Source: Streptomyces sp. NRRL WC-3742
Lineage (GTDB): Bacteria; Actinomycetota; Actinomycetes; Streptomycetales; Streptomycetaceae
Direction: 5' to 3'
Length of the DNA stretch: 64,000 bases
Assembly (NCBI RefSeq): GCF_000720635.1
Contig: NZ_JOCF01000010.1
Coordinates: 114,932-178,931, forward strand
Below, one piece after another: positions 1-8,077 of this stretch; the first letter of the stretch is position 1; every line of letters starts with the position of its first letter. Both the position numbers and the translations under genes were made by a program. Under the pieces are notes generated by a model, which did no database searches, was not told the DNA's origin, and was given only the letters and a program-made list of their open reading frames with translations.

Positions 1-1
1 C

Positions 2-772
2 CCCTGCGCCCGGGAATCCCGCGAGCTTCGGGCGCCCCGGGAGTGGTCGACCGCTGCCCCCGCACTGGAGATCCGCGACCTCCACTTCGGCTACAGCCCC
101 GACGCGCCGATCCTTCAGGGCCTCTCCCTCACCGTCCCCCGCCACGCCCTGGTGGCCCTGGTCGGCCCGTCCGGTGCCGGCAAGTCGACCACCTTCGCGC
201 TGATCAACCGCTTCTACGAACCCTGGAGCGGCAGCATCCGCCTCGGCGGACACCCGGCCGAGGAGCTCGGCCTGGAGGAGTGGCGCTCCGGGATCGGCTG
301 GGTCGAACAGGACTGCCCGATGCTGCACGGCACCCTGCGGGAGAACCTCTGCTACGCAGCCCCGGACGCCACCGACGACCGCCTCCGGGAGGTCCTCGAC
401 CTGGTCAACCTCACCGAGAAGGTGCACCGCCTGCCGGCCGGGCTCGACACCGAGGTCGGTGAGCGGGGCCTGCGCCTGTCCAGCGGCGAGCGCCAGCGCG
501 TCGCCATCGCCCGCGCCGTCCTCGCCCGCCCCCGGCTGCTGCTCCTGGACGAGCCCACTGCGCACCTGGACCCGGCCAACGAGGCCGCACTGACCGTCAA
601 CCTGCACGACCTGCGGAAGGAGTGCGCCCTGCTGGTCATCGCCCACCGCATGTCCACCGTCGAGGCCGCGGACAGCGTGGTGATGCTCTCCGACGGTACG
701 GCCTCCGCCACCGCCCCCTATGCGGACCTCCTGCGCGACCACGCCCCGTTCCAGCGCCTTTCCGGGCGCTGA
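2..772 (+). CDS. ABC exporter, C-terminal ATP-binding domain (5' truncated)
   Basis: The reading frame is open from the window edge, so the transmembrane part of the exporter lies outside. What is visible is a complete nucleotide-binding domain: a beta strand start LEIRDLHFGY, Walker A GPSGAGKST, the ABC signature LSSGERQR, Walker B LLLLDEPT and the H-loop IAHR. The order and the short C-terminal tail fit a fused permease/ATPase exporter subunit. Its substrate cannot be told from this half. The gene ends at a TGA and is followed by an 88-bp convergent gap to a MarR gene. The function as an ATP-driven membrane transporter is certain; everything else is unknown. Confidence 0.9.
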   Translation, partial: PCARESRELRAPREWSTAAPALEIRDLHFGYSPDAPILQGLSLTVPRHALVALVGPSGAGKSTTFALINRFYEPWSGSIRLGGHPAEELGLEEWRSGIGWVEQDCPMLHGTLRENLCYAAPDATDDRLREVLDLVNLTEKVHRLPAGLDTEVGERGLRLSSGERQRVAIARAVLARPRLLLLDEPTAHLDPANEAALTVNLHDLRKECALLVIAHRMSTVEAADSVVMLSDGTASATAPYADLLRDHAPFQRLSGR

Positions 773-860
773 TCAGCGCTGAACGGGCCCTGATCGGATG
801 CTGAGCGGGCCCTGATTCGGATGCTCACCGGATGCCGGCCGGGCGCAGGGCCCGCGAGCC

Positions 861-1364
861 TCAGGCGCCCTTGGCGTCCACGGCCAGGCCGCGGTCCTTC
901 AACTGGGCCAGCGAGTCGACGTACTTGAGCATCAGGCGCGCGAACTCCAGGCGGTCGCGCTCGTCCCAGTCGGCGGTGATGTAGTCGAACGCGTCGCGCT
1001 GGTGGCGCCGGAACCGGGCCATGAGCTCGGTGCCCTCGGGGCTGAGCAGGAGCACGGTGCGGCGCCCGTCCTGCTGGGAGGCGGCGCGGATCAGGTAGCC
1101 GGCCTTGATGTTGTCGCTCACCATCCGGCTGGCGACCGAGGGGTCGACGCCGAGGAGTTCGGCGACCGCGCCGACGGTGATCTCCCTGTCGGAGCCCCGG
1201 GTGTGCTCCAGGATGATGTTCAGGACCAGGGTGCGGCTCAGGTCCTTGGCCGAGATGGGGTTCTCGACCTCCAGCAGCGAGGTGCGGCGCAACTTCGAGA
1301 ACGCGGGGCCCACGGCGTTCAGCAGTTCCTCCGCCGTCTGCGGCGCGTTCCCGTTCGTCGTCAT
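861..1364 (-). CDS. MarR-family transcriptional regulator
   Basis: A 167-residue winged-helix protein. The core has a recognition helix region GVDPSVASRMV followed by a wing QDGRRTVLLLSPEG, typical of MarR regulators. I chose the ATG giving MTTNGN rather than the longer upstream start because the longer version would run through the palindrome in the intergenic region. It is divergent from an NmrA-like reductase 125 bp away, and a palindromic site lies between them, so it probably represses that gene and itself. The ligand is unknown. Confidence 0.85.
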   Translation of the reverse strand: MTTNGNAPQTAEELLNAVGPAFSKLRRTSLLEVENPISAKDLSRTLVLNIILEHTRGSDREITVGAVAELLGVDPSVASRMVSDNIKAGYLIRAASQQDGRRTVLLLSPEGTELMARFRRHQRDAFDYITADWDERDRLEFARLMLKYVDSLAQLKDRGLAVDAKGA

Positions 1365-1416
1365 GGGTCCATCGTAGGGCCCATGAGCGGCGGCAGGCAT
1401 GTGTTGACGTGAAATT

Positions 1417-1434
1417 ACATGCATGCAAGCATGT
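1417..1434. promoter_or_regulatory. Palindromic operator between marR and nmrA-like gene
   Basis: The arms ACATGC and GCATGT are separated by 6 bp, with an inner CATGC-AA-GCATG palindrome. The site follows a TTGACG hexamer (1404-1409) that could be a -35 box for the rightward gene. Its position between divergent genes makes it the likely MarR binding site (inference). Confidence 0.6.
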
Positions 1435-1489
1435 ATATGTCGAAGCGCACAGCTTCGGCCGTGCTGTGAAACCAGGGGGTCCCCTTTCC

Positions 1490-2332
1490 ATGTCCATCCT
1501 CATCACCGGCGCCCGCGGCAAGGTCGGCCAGGCCGTCATCCACCGCCTCCACGCCGCCGGACGGCCCGTCCGCGCCGCCAGTGCCAAGCCCACCGACCTG
1601 ACCGTCCCGGCCGGCGTGGAGGTCGCCGAAGTCGACCTCGGCCGGCCCGAGACCTTCCCGGCCGCGCTCGACGGTGTGCGCCAGGTCTTCCTCTACCCGG
1701 AGCCCTCGGGCATCGACGCCTTCGTCGCGGCGGCCAGGGCCGCCGGGGTCGAGCACGTCGTCCTGCTGTCCTCCGCCTCGGTCCTGGCCCCCGACGCCGA
1801 GACCGACCCGCTCGCCTCGCACAGCTTCCTCGTCGAGCGCGCCCTGGCCGCCTCCGGCCTGCCGCACACCTTCCTGCGGCCGGACGCCTTCGCCAGCAAC
1901 GCCCTCGGCTGGTCCTACGGCATCAGCCAGGGCCTGCCGATCCAACTCGCCTACCCGGAGGCGCAGACCGCGCCCATCCACCCCGAGGACATCGCCGACG
2001 TCGCCGTGGAGGCGCTCACCGGCACGGCCCTGCGCGGACGCGCCCTCACCCTCACCGGCGGCCAGTCCCTCACCTTCCGCGAGCAGATCGCCGTCCTGGC
2101 CGAGGTCCTCGGCCGCGACCTGCGTGTCGAGACCGTCACCCGCGCCGAGGCGGAGCAGCAGATGAGCCGCTTCCTGCCCGCCGGCTTCGCGAGCTCCCTG
2201 CTCACTCTGTGGGCCGCCGCCACCGCCGGCCCGGCCCCCATCGCCGACACCACCCGCTCCCTGCTGGGCACGCCCGAGCGCACGTTCCACCAGTGGGCCG
2301 TCGAGAACGCCGCCGCGTTCACCGCGCGCTGA
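1490..2332 (+). CDS. NmrA-like NAD(P)-binding oxidoreductase
   Basis: A 280-residue atypical short-chain dehydrogenase. The N-terminal Rossmann motif is GARGKVG, a variant of GxxGxxG. It is followed by LLSSASV and by FLRPDAFASN in the middle, as in NmrA/QOR2-type proteins. The start is the ATG giving MSILITG; the longer open frame upstream crosses the operator. Family members act as quinone reductases or redox sensors, and the substrate here cannot be read. It is probably controlled by the divergent MarR protein. Confidence 0.85.
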   Translation: MSILITGARGKVGQAVIHRLHAAGRPVRAASAKPTDLTVPAGVEVAEVDLGRPETFPAALDGVRQVFLYPEPSGIDAFVAAARAAGVEHVVLLSSASVLAPDAETDPLASHSFLVERALAASGLPHTFLRPDAFASNALGWSYGISQGLPIQLAYPEAQTAPIHPEDIADVAVEALTGTALRGRALTLTGGQSLTFREQIAVLAEVLGRDLRVETVTRAEAEQQMSRFLPAGFASSLLTLWAAATAGPAPIADTTRSLLGTPERTFHQWAVENAAAFTAR

Positions 2333-2413
2333 GCGGCGCCGAGACGCACCGATGGCACCGATAGGCACCGAGACGCACCGGGAAGCACTGAAGAGCACGG
2401 AAAGGCCGCCACC

Positions 2414-2830
2414 ATGAAGCCCATCGGCTACTGGCTCAACCGCACCGACCAGGCCATCACCCACCACATGAACGGCGTCCTCGCCGAGTACGGCCTCACC
2501 CGCACCACCTGGCAGGTCCTCAACGTCCTCCGCGACACCCCCGAGGCCACCGACACCGCCGTTCTCGCCGCCCTCGCCCCCAATGCCGACCGCCCCACCC
2601 TGACCGCCGCCATCGACACCACCCTCACCCACGCCTGGACGACCCGCCCCACCCCCGGCCACCTCACCCTCACCCCGGCCGGCCGCGACCACCTCTCCAC
2701 CGTCGCCACCCGGGTCGCCGCCTTCCGCGACCTCTCCCTGACCGGCATCACCCCCGAGGACTACCGCACCACCGTCACCGTCCTCGAGCGCATGACCCTC
2801 AACCTCGAAACGAACCAGGCACGGTCCTAG
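2414..2830 (+). CDS. MarR-family regulator
   Basis: A 138-residue protein with a MarR-like fold: an N-terminal dimerisation helix (GYWLNRTDQAITHHMNG), a winged helix in the middle (TRTTWQVLNVLRDTP) and a C-terminal helix pair. The wing is shorter and less basic than in standard MarR proteins. It lies 81 bp behind the NmrA-like gene and may be cotranscribed with it. Its 3' end overlaps the convergent MarR gene by 4 bp, so the two transcripts could interfere. Confidence 0.75.
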   Translation: MKPIGYWLNRTDQAITHHMNGVLAEYGLTRTTWQVLNVLRDTPEATDTAVLAALAPNADRPTLTAAIDTTLTHAWTTRPTPGHLTLTPAGRDHLSTVATRVAAFRDLSLTGITPEDYRTTVTVLERMTLNLETNQARS

Positions 2831-3297
2831 CCCTCCGGGCCTTCCACCTTCCGGGCGATCGCCTCGAGCGCGGCGAGGTCCTCGGGGGTGAGCCGGTCGA
2901 CGAAGTGGCGGCGTACGGAGGCGACGTGGGCCGGGGCGGCGGCGGCGAGGGTGTCGAAGCCGTGGTCGGTGAGGACGAGGAGGCAGCCCCTGCCGTCGGT
3001 CGGGTCCGGCTCGCGGCGCAGGAGGCCGCGCTCCTCCATCCGGGTGGCGTGCCGGGAGAGGCGGCTGCGGGACCAGTCCATCTTGGCAGCCTGCTCGTGC
3101 AGGGAACTGGTGCGTCCGGGGCGTTCCGAGAGCGTGCTCAGGACCTCGTAGTCGGGTTCGGAGAGGCCGACCGCGCCCAGATCCCGCACCGTTCCGGCCT
3201 GGACGGCGGCCACCATGCGGCGGAAGGCCCGCCAGGCGCGCTCCTCGTCGGCGGTCAGCCAGGGGGTGGTCTCGTCCCCCGATGATTTCGTTGACAT
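2827..3297 (-). CDS. MarR-family regulator, divergent from FMN reductase fusion
   Basis: A 156-residue MarR protein with the winged helix MDWSRSRLSRHATRMEERGL and a basic wing. The family normally binds a pseudo-palindrome over its own promoter. Here the start codon itself lies inside a 16-bp perfect inverted repeat shared with the divergent gene at 3328. Its first five residues, MSTKS, are therefore identical to those of the divergent protein, simply because both are encoded by the palindrome arms. It is probably an autorepressor controlling both genes. Confidence 0.88.
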   Translation of the reverse strand: MSTKSSGDETTPWLTADEERAWRAFRRMVAAVQAGTVRDLGAVGLSEPDYEVLSTLSERPGRTSSLHEQAAKMDWSRSRLSRHATRMEERGLLRREPDPTDGRGCLLVLTDHGFDTLAAAAPAHVASVRRHFVDRLTPEDLAALEAIARKVEGPEG

Positions 3298-3339
3298 GGA
3301 ACCAATCTACTCGCTAGCTTCGTTTCCATGTCAACGAAA
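3286..3339. promoter_or_regulatory. 16-bp inverted repeat spanning both start codons
   Basis: The left arm (3286-3301) and right arm (3324-3339) are perfect reverse complements separated by 22 bp. Each arm contains TTGACA reading outward-in as a -35 box for the opposite gene, followed after about 18 bp by TAGCTT (rightward) or TAGATT (leftward). Each ATG falls only a few bases behind its -10 element, so both mRNAs would be leaderless or nearly so. A repressor on the arms would cover promoters and start codons of both genes at once. Confidence 0.75.
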
Positions 3340-4395
3340 AGCCTGCGCGTCCTCGTCCTCGTGTCCAGCAACCGCCCCGGCGCCCTCGGCCCGGCGGTGG
3401 GGGAGTGGCTGGTCGACGCGCTCGCGCCCCGCGCCGCGGAACTGGGCGTCGAGCTGGTGCCCCTCGCCCTCGGCGACCTCGGCCTGCCGTTCCTCGACGA
3501 GGAGGCGCACCCGTCGGCGGGCGCGTACCAGCACGAGCACACCCGGCGCTGGAGCGCGATCGCGGACGCCGCGGACGGCTTCATCGTGGTGACCCCGGAG
3601 TACAACCACGGCATGCCGGCGATGCTGAAGAACGCGCTCGACTACCTCTACCGGGAGTGGGCCTGGAAGCCGGTCGGCTTCGTCAGCTACGGCAACAGCT
3701 CGGCCGGCACCCGGGCCGTCCAGCACGCCAAGCAGATCGTGGCCACGCTGCGCATGGTCCCGCTCGGCGCCACCGTCGCGATACGCCTCGGCGACTCCGT
3801 GGAGGACGGCAGGGTCCGTCCCACCCCGGCCCTCGCCTCGGCGGCCCACGGAGTCCTCGACGAGCTGACCAGGGTGGCCCACGCCCTGCGCCCCCTGCGC
3901 GAGGCCGGGCGGCCGGGAGCGCTGCCCGGCCCGCCGACCGGCTCGTACGTCAGGCCCCTGACCCCCGACGACGCGCCCGAGGCCACCGTGCTGCAGCGGT
4001 GCTGCTGGGTGGACGAGGCCCTCGCCAACGACACCCTCGACGTCCCGGCCCTGCACGAGTCGCCGCAGCAGGTCCGCGACTGGCTCGCCACCTGGCACAC
4101 CACGGGCCTTTGGCGCGACGGCCGCCTCCTCGGCATGGTCCGGGCCCGCCGCAGCGGCACCGACTGGCAGATCGGCCGCCTCTGCGTCGCCCCCGACCTC
4201 CGCGGCCAGGGCCTCGGCCGCTGGCTCCTCCGCACCGCCGAATCCGCCGCCGACCCGGCATGCTCCCGCGCCGTCCTCTTCACCGGCGCCCGCAGCACGG
4301 GCAACATCGCCCTCTACGAGAGCGAGGGCTACCGTCCCGCCCCCCAGGATGAGCCCGAGGGCACGGTCCGCCTCGCCAAGCCCCTGCGGCCCTGA
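3328..4395 (+). CDS. NADPH-dependent FMN reductase fused to GNAT acetyltransferase
   Basis: A 355-residue two-domain protein. Residues 1-190 are a flavodoxin-like FMN reductase: VLVLVSSNRPGALG near the N-terminus, VTPEYNHGMPAMLKNALDYL, and SYGNSSAGTRAV. Residues 205-355 are a GNAT acetyltransferase with YVRPLTPDDAPEA at its start, the acetyl-CoA site RGQGLGRWLL and ALYESEGYR near its end. The domains normally occur as separate proteins, and no stop or frameshift separates them here. A drug- or quinone-detoxifying role under MarR control is plausible. The ATG lies inside the shared palindrome. Confidence 0.9.
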   Translation: MSTKSLRVLVLVSSNRPGALGPAVGEWLVDALAPRAAELGVELVPLALGDLGLPFLDEEAHPSAGAYQHEHTRRWSAIADAADGFIVVTPEYNHGMPAMLKNALDYLYREWAWKPVGFVSYGNSSAGTRAVQHAKQIVATLRMVPLGATVAIRLGDSVEDGRVRPTPALASAAHGVLDELTRVAHALRPLREAGRPGALPGPPTGSYVRPLTPDDAPEATVLQRCCWVDEALANDTLDVPALHESPQQVRDWLATWHTTGLWRDGRLLGMVRARRSGTDWQIGRLCVAPDLRGQGLGRWLLRTAESAADPACSRAVLFTGARSTGNIALYESEGYRPAPQDEPEGTVRLAKPLRP

Positions 4396-4563
4396 GCCCG
4401 GCCTCCGTGACGGGCCGCCGGCGCCGGTTCCCCACCCCTCCCCGCCTCGGCAGCAGGGTCGCGTACTCGCGGACCGACGCGGCCGTACCGTCCTCGATCC
4501 GGGCGAAGACGAACACCTCGTCGAGCGAGCTGAAGGACCGCCGGTCTCGCCCTTCTCCCGCTC
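4396..4563 (-). pseudogene. Possible NTF2/SnoaL-like 3' remnant
   Basis: No intact gene is seen here. On the minus strand a short open segment directly behind the next gene reads SSLDEVFVFARIEDG, which resembles the last strands of SnoaL/NTF2-like proteins, and then runs into low-complexity sequence overlapping the 3' end of the reductase fusion. No start codon or upstream domain is visible. It may be a decayed gene end or chance. Confidence 0.25.
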
Positions 4564-5013
4564 CTACCCCTGCTCCCTCTCGTGCTCCAGGAGTTCGACG
4601 ATGATCTCGATGCCGAGCGCGTAGGCCGGGGTGCCCGAGGTGATGAGTGCGGTCTCGGCGACGCCGATGAGGTCGGCGATGCCGGCGCCCGCGTGGAGGG
4701 CTCCGCGGGCGTGGATGCGGGCCGGGTCCGTCCGGCCGAGGGACAGCAACTGGCCGAAGTGGACCAGCTGTTGTACGCGGCTGCCGAGCGGATTGTCGGC
4801 CAGCACGAGGTGGCGCAGGGCCGTGAACGCCTCCTCGGTGGGGAGCCGGCCGAAGTCCTGGGCGAGCCGCAGGCGGTCCTCCACCGCGGCGGGGACGGCG
4901 CCGAGCGTGGTGCGGTAGCGGTCGCGCAGCGCCTCGGAACGCTCGGCAAAGGTCTGGTCGGAGGTCCGGTCGGAGGCGGGGTCAGAGGCCCGGTCGGAGG
5001 CCGGGCCGGTCAT
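4564..5013 (-). CDS. Carboxymuconolactone-decarboxylase-like protein
   Basis: A 149-residue helical protein with the CMD/AhpD-like segment RGALHAGAGIADLIGVAETA and a long helix ALGIEIIVELLEHE. It lacks the CxxC of AhpD peroxidases, so a decarboxylase-type role is more likely. The N-terminus holds a short repeated ASDRASDPASDRTSD stretch. Its ATG overlaps the stop of the aldolase gene (ATGA), indicating translational coupling and joint work on one catabolic substrate. Confidence 0.8.
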   Translation of the reverse strand: MTGPASDRASDPASDRTSDQTFAERSEALRDRYRTTLGAVPAAVEDRLRLAQDFGRLPTEEAFTALRHLVLADNPLGSRVQQLVHFGQLLSLGRTDPARIHARGALHAGAGIADLIGVAETALITSGTPAYALGIEIIVELLEHEREQG

Positions 5014-5675
5014 GCCGACACCCGCGCGATCGAGGCGCGGACGGCCTCCAGGGCACCCTCGGGGAAGTCCACGGCCCCGCCGATCGCCGCGGCGGCGATC
5101 TCGGCCTCGGCACTCTCCTCGATCGCCACCACGAGGTGGGCGGCGGCGGCCGCGTCCGGGCCGAAGACCAGCAGGCCGTGGTTGGCGAGGAGGACCGAGG
5201 ACGTCGTCGGGCGCCGGTCCAGGACGTCGGCGATGCCCCGGACCGACACGTCCGAACCACGCGGACCCCAGGGCACGACCGGCACCTCCTCGGGCTGGCC
5301 GAAGCGCAGCATCGGCTCGGTGCGGCACGGCAGCGGCCGGTGGGCCACCGCGAAGGCCGTCGCGGAGGGCGAGTGGGTGTGGATGATGGCGCCCACGTGC
5401 GGGCGGGCGCGGTAGACGACGCTGTGCATGGTGATGATCTCGGCGCTGACGGAGCGCAGTTCGCCCGCCAGGAGCTGCCCGTCGAGGCCGACGGTCGCCA
5501 GGTGGTGGGGCTCCAGGTCGCGGACGAAGCCGGGGGTCAGCAGGAAGCGGTCGGCGTCGAGCCTGACACTCAGGTTGGCGTGCCCGGAGTGCGACATCAC
5601 CCCGGCCGTGAAGAGCTGTCGGCTGGCCTCGACGAGCTGGTGCGCGAGGCGCTCGGCCTCGGGTGCGTCTGCCAT
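5010..5675 (-). CDS. Class II aldolase/epimerase family protein
   Basis: A 221-residue protein of the fuculose-phosphate aldolase/ribulose-5-phosphate 4-epimerase family. Visible are SHSGHANLSVRL (phosphate loop), the metal-binding HTHSPSATAF and the third histidine in LLANHGLLVFG, the set of ligands for the catalytic metal. It is first in a two-gene operon with the CMD-like protein and divergent from a MerR gene. A MerR-type palindrome lies 69 bp upstream of its start, so it is probably induced by the MerR ligand. Confidence 0.88.
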   Translation of the reverse strand: MADAPEAERLAHQLVEASRQLFTAGVMSHSGHANLSVRLDADRFLLTPGFVRDLEPHHLATVGLDGQLLAGELRSVSAEIITMHSVVYRARPHVGAIIHTHSPSATAFAVAHRPLPCRTEPMLRFGQPEEVPVVPWGPRGSDVSVRGIADVLDRRPTTSSVLLANHGLLVFGPDAAAAAHLVVAIEESAEAEIAAAAIGGAVDFPEGALEAVRASIARVSA

Positions 5676-5743
5676 CTCTGATCTCCCAATTCTCCTTCGG
5701 CGGCCGCCGGTTCGCCGCCGCCGCTCATGTCGGCAACTCTGCG

Positions 5744-5763
5744 ACTTGAACTAAGGTTCAAGT
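5744..5763. promoter_or_regulatory. MerR-type operator
   Basis: A perfect inverted repeat ACTTGAAC-TAAG-GTTCAAGT lies between the divergent aldolase operon and merR gene. Its length and placement fit a MerR protein bound across a promoter spacer. The start codon of merR follows 47 bp later. Confidence 0.75.
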
Positions 5764-5810
5764 CAAGCGCCGACCCGGCGCGGGGAGAGCGAGACGAGGA
5801 GGGGCCGGGC

Positions 5811-6194
5811 ATGCGTATGACGATCGGCCAGCTCGCCGAGATCACCGACGTACCCGCGTCGGCCATCCGGTTCTGGGAGCGCAACGGCCTGCTGCCCGCG
5901 CCCGAGCGCCAGAGCGGGCAGCGCCGCTACCCGCCGTCGGCCGCGGACCGGATCGTGCTGCTGCGCAAGTTCCAGCAGGCCGGGCTGAGCCTGGCCGAGG
6001 TCCGGGAGTTCCAGGAGGACCAGCCGCGGCGGCAGGCGATGATCCGCGCCAAGATCGCCGAGATCGAGCAGCGCATGGTGGACCTCGACCACGCCCACCA
6101 GTTGCTGACCCACGCCCTCCAGTGCGGCCGGACGGACATCGTCACCTGCCCGACCTTCCGGGAGCAGATCGCCTCCTGGAGCGAGTCCGGCTGA
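5811..6194 (+). CDS. MerR-family transcriptional regulator
   Basis: A 127-residue MerR protein. It has the N-terminal HTH MTIGQLAEITDVPASAIRFW, the wing GQRRYPPSAADR, a long dimerisation helix and a C-terminal TCPTF segment with two cysteines (QCGRTDIVTC). The start ATGCGTATGACG was chosen because AGGAGGGG sits just upstream. The cysteines resemble those of redox- or metal-sensing MerR proteins, but the ligand is not determinable. It likely controls the divergent aldolase operon. Confidence 0.9.
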   Translation: MRMTIGQLAEITDVPASAIRFWERNGLLPAPERQSGQRRYPPSAADRIVLLRKFQQAGLSLAEVREFQEDQPRRQAMIRAKIAEIEQRMVDLDHAHQLLTHALQCGRTDIVTCPTFREQIASWSESG

Positions 6195-6262
6195 CGGCGC
6201 GCGGTGTGCCCCGTGCCCCGTGCGGCGCGTCCGGGCGTGGTCCCGCCGGCCCCGCGAACGAC

Positions 6263-6298
6263 GAAGGCCCGGACCGCTCCGAGGCGGTCCGGGCCTTC
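6263..6298. terminator. Hairpin terminator
   Basis: Perfect 15-bp GC-rich arms (GAAGGCCCGGACCGC and its complement) surround a 6-base loop between the convergent merR and bicupin genes. The symmetric form suits bidirectional termination. Confidence 0.85.
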
Positions 6299-6370
6299 TG
6301 ACGTCCCCTGCCCGGCGCCAAGGCCCAGGACGGCCGGCCCTTCGGGTGCTGAGCGGCGGGACGGCCGAGG

Positions 6371-7198
6371 TCAGGACGGGTCTTCGTAGGTGATGGCGTA
6401 GGGGGCTGCGATGCGGTTGAGTTCGCGGGGGTCGAGCCGGCCGGCGGTGCTGACGGACGTCCGGGCCTCGACGAAGTCTTCGACGAAGCACTCCCAGCCG
6501 CCCGGGGAGGAGACCTGGAGCACGCGCGGGGGCGGCGTGGAGCCGGGGGCCAAGGCGTGGGGGATGCCGTGAGGCAGGAGAACGAACTGGCCGGGGGAGA
6601 GGAGGTGCCTCTGGCCGGCGAACTCGACGGCGAGATCGCCGGTGAGGACGTAGACCGCCTCGTCGGCCAGGTGGTGGACATGGCGGGGGATCTGCTGAGC
6701 GACCGTCATCTCCAGCAGCGAGAGCCGGCCCCCGGTGTCGGTGCCCCGAACCTTGGCGGCGAAGGCCGGCGGCACCGGGATCCGTCCGGGCCGCACCTCG
6801 CCCCGGGCCAGGACGTGCACGGGGCGTCGGCCGTCGGCGTCGGCGTCGGGGTCGGCGTCGTGGACAGGGGCGGGGATCGAGAGGCGGAGGGCGCGCACCT
6901 GGCCCTCGGACTGGACATCGACGGTCCGGGCGGTGCCGCGCGGGAGGAAGACGCACATACCGGGGGTGAGGTGGTGGACGAGGTCCTCGGTCTCGACCTT
7001 CAGTTCGCCGTCGAGCAGGTAGAGAATCTCGTCGCCGGCCGGCTGATGGGGCGACAGCAGGGGGCCGAGGCCCCAGTGCTCGGTGAGACCGAAGCGGCCC
7101 TCGGTGTCGTCGACGCTCGCCTTGACGGCGGTGCCCGGGGGGAGCTGGGCGGTGGTGGGGCGCGACGTGCCGGCTGCGAGCAGGATGAAGCGGTCCAC
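6371..7198 (-). CDS. Bicupin-domain protein
   Basis: A 275-residue protein with two cupin barrels (about residues 30-110 and 150-235). The first reads GDEILYLLDGELKVE and the second HHLADEAVYVLTGDLAVEF with metal-site histidines RHVHH. A DADPDADAD linker joins them. The start is GTG with AAAGGA in front. It is divergent from a TetR gene with a nested palindrome between them. Bicupins include dioxygenases and isomerases, and the C-terminal half is the more likely catalytic site. The substrate is unknown. Confidence 0.82.
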   Translation of the reverse strand: MDRFILLAAGTSRPTTAQLPPGTAVKASVDDTEGRFGLTEHWGLGPLLSPHQPAGDEILYLLDGELKVETEDLVHHLTPGMCVFLPRGTARTVDVQSEGQVRALRLSIPAPVHDADPDADADGRRPVHVLARGEVRPGRIPVPPAFAAKVRGTDTGGRLSLLEMTVAQQIPRHVHHLADEAVYVLTGDLAVEFAGQRHLLSPGQFVLLPHGIPHALAPGSTPPPRVLQVSSPGGWECFVEDFVEARTSVSTAGRLDPRELNRIAAPYAITYEDPS

Positions 7199-7219
7199 AA
7201 CGGTATCCTTTCAAAGGAG

Positions 7220-7242
7220 GAATCAGATTCGGAATCCGATTC
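7220..7242. promoter_or_regulatory. Nested TetR operator
   Basis: Four alternating pentamers, GAATC-A-GATTC-G-GAATC-C-GATTC, form overlapping palindromes 22 bp upstream of the bicupin start and 32 bp upstream of tetR. Overlapping symmetry of this kind suits two TetR dimers on one site. Confidence 0.7.
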
Positions 7243-7273
7243 CGGTTTGAGGATACGCAGAGGAGCGTCCCAG

Positions 7274-7840
7274 ATGTCAACGAGTGCGGGCCGAAAGCCG
7301 CGTACGGACGCCGAGCGCAACCGGGGCCGGGTGCTCCGATCGGCAGGTGAGCTGTTCGCCGCACACGGTGACGCGGTGCAGATGGCTGACATCGCGAAGG
7401 CGGCGGGTGTGGGCGTCGGAACGGTCTACCGGCACTTCCCGACCAGACAGGCGCTGGTCGCCGCGGTCGCCGAGGAGCGGTTCGCCGGGATCCTGCGCCA
7501 CGCGCGCGAGGAGTGCCTGTCACTGCCCGACGGGCGGCAAGCGCTGGCAGGCTTCCTGAACGCGATCGGGCGGGCGCACGAGGAGGGGCGGGGGGTGTCC
7601 GGGGTCATCGAGGTGGCGTTCGGCAACACCGAACCGGGCGGGGAGGTGGGAGCCCAGTTGCTGGACGTCGGCGAGCAGTTGCTGGCGCGGGGCCGGGCCG
7701 ACGGCACGGTACGCGAGGACGCCGGTGTCTCCGATCTCTACATGATCGCCGGCGCGGTGGCGGCGATCAGCCGTAACGCGGTGGGCGACTGGCGCCGCTT
7801 CATCGAACTCGCCCTGGACGGCCTGCGCCCGCAGCACTGA
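7274..7840 (+). CDS. TetR-family transcriptional regulator
   Basis: A 188-residue TetR repressor. The HTH is in MADIAKAAGVGVGTVYRHFP (residues 36-55) and the C-terminal half is a helical ligand domain. The start ATGTCAACGAGT was chosen because the frame upstream is antisense to the bicupin gene. It is divergent from the bicupin gene and likely represses it and itself at the 7220 site. Confidence 0.9.
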   Translation: MSTSAGRKPRTDAERNRGRVLRSAGELFAAHGDAVQMADIAKAAGVGVGTVYRHFPTRQALVAAVAEERFAGILRHAREECLSLPDGRQALAGFLNAIGRAHEEGRGVSGVIEVAFGNTEPGGEVGAQLLDVGEQLLARGRADGTVREDAGVSDLYMIAGAVAAISRNAVGDWRRFIELALDGLRPQH

Positions 7841-8077
7841 CACCCGCGGACGTGGCGCCGACGCCGGCAGGGGATCCGGCCGGGGCCCTGGCAGGCAGGA
7901 CCGTACTGCCACGAGAGCATCTGGACCCTGCCCCGGCCCAGCCTCGAAGGGGTGCCGATGGCAGTGCCCTTCTGCCTGGCCCTACCGACTGGCCCTACCT
8001 ATCCATGACTGATTCCGGCGGAGCTCCGTCTACCTAGTGTGATCGCCAACGACGGATCTACGAGGGGGATTTGCACG

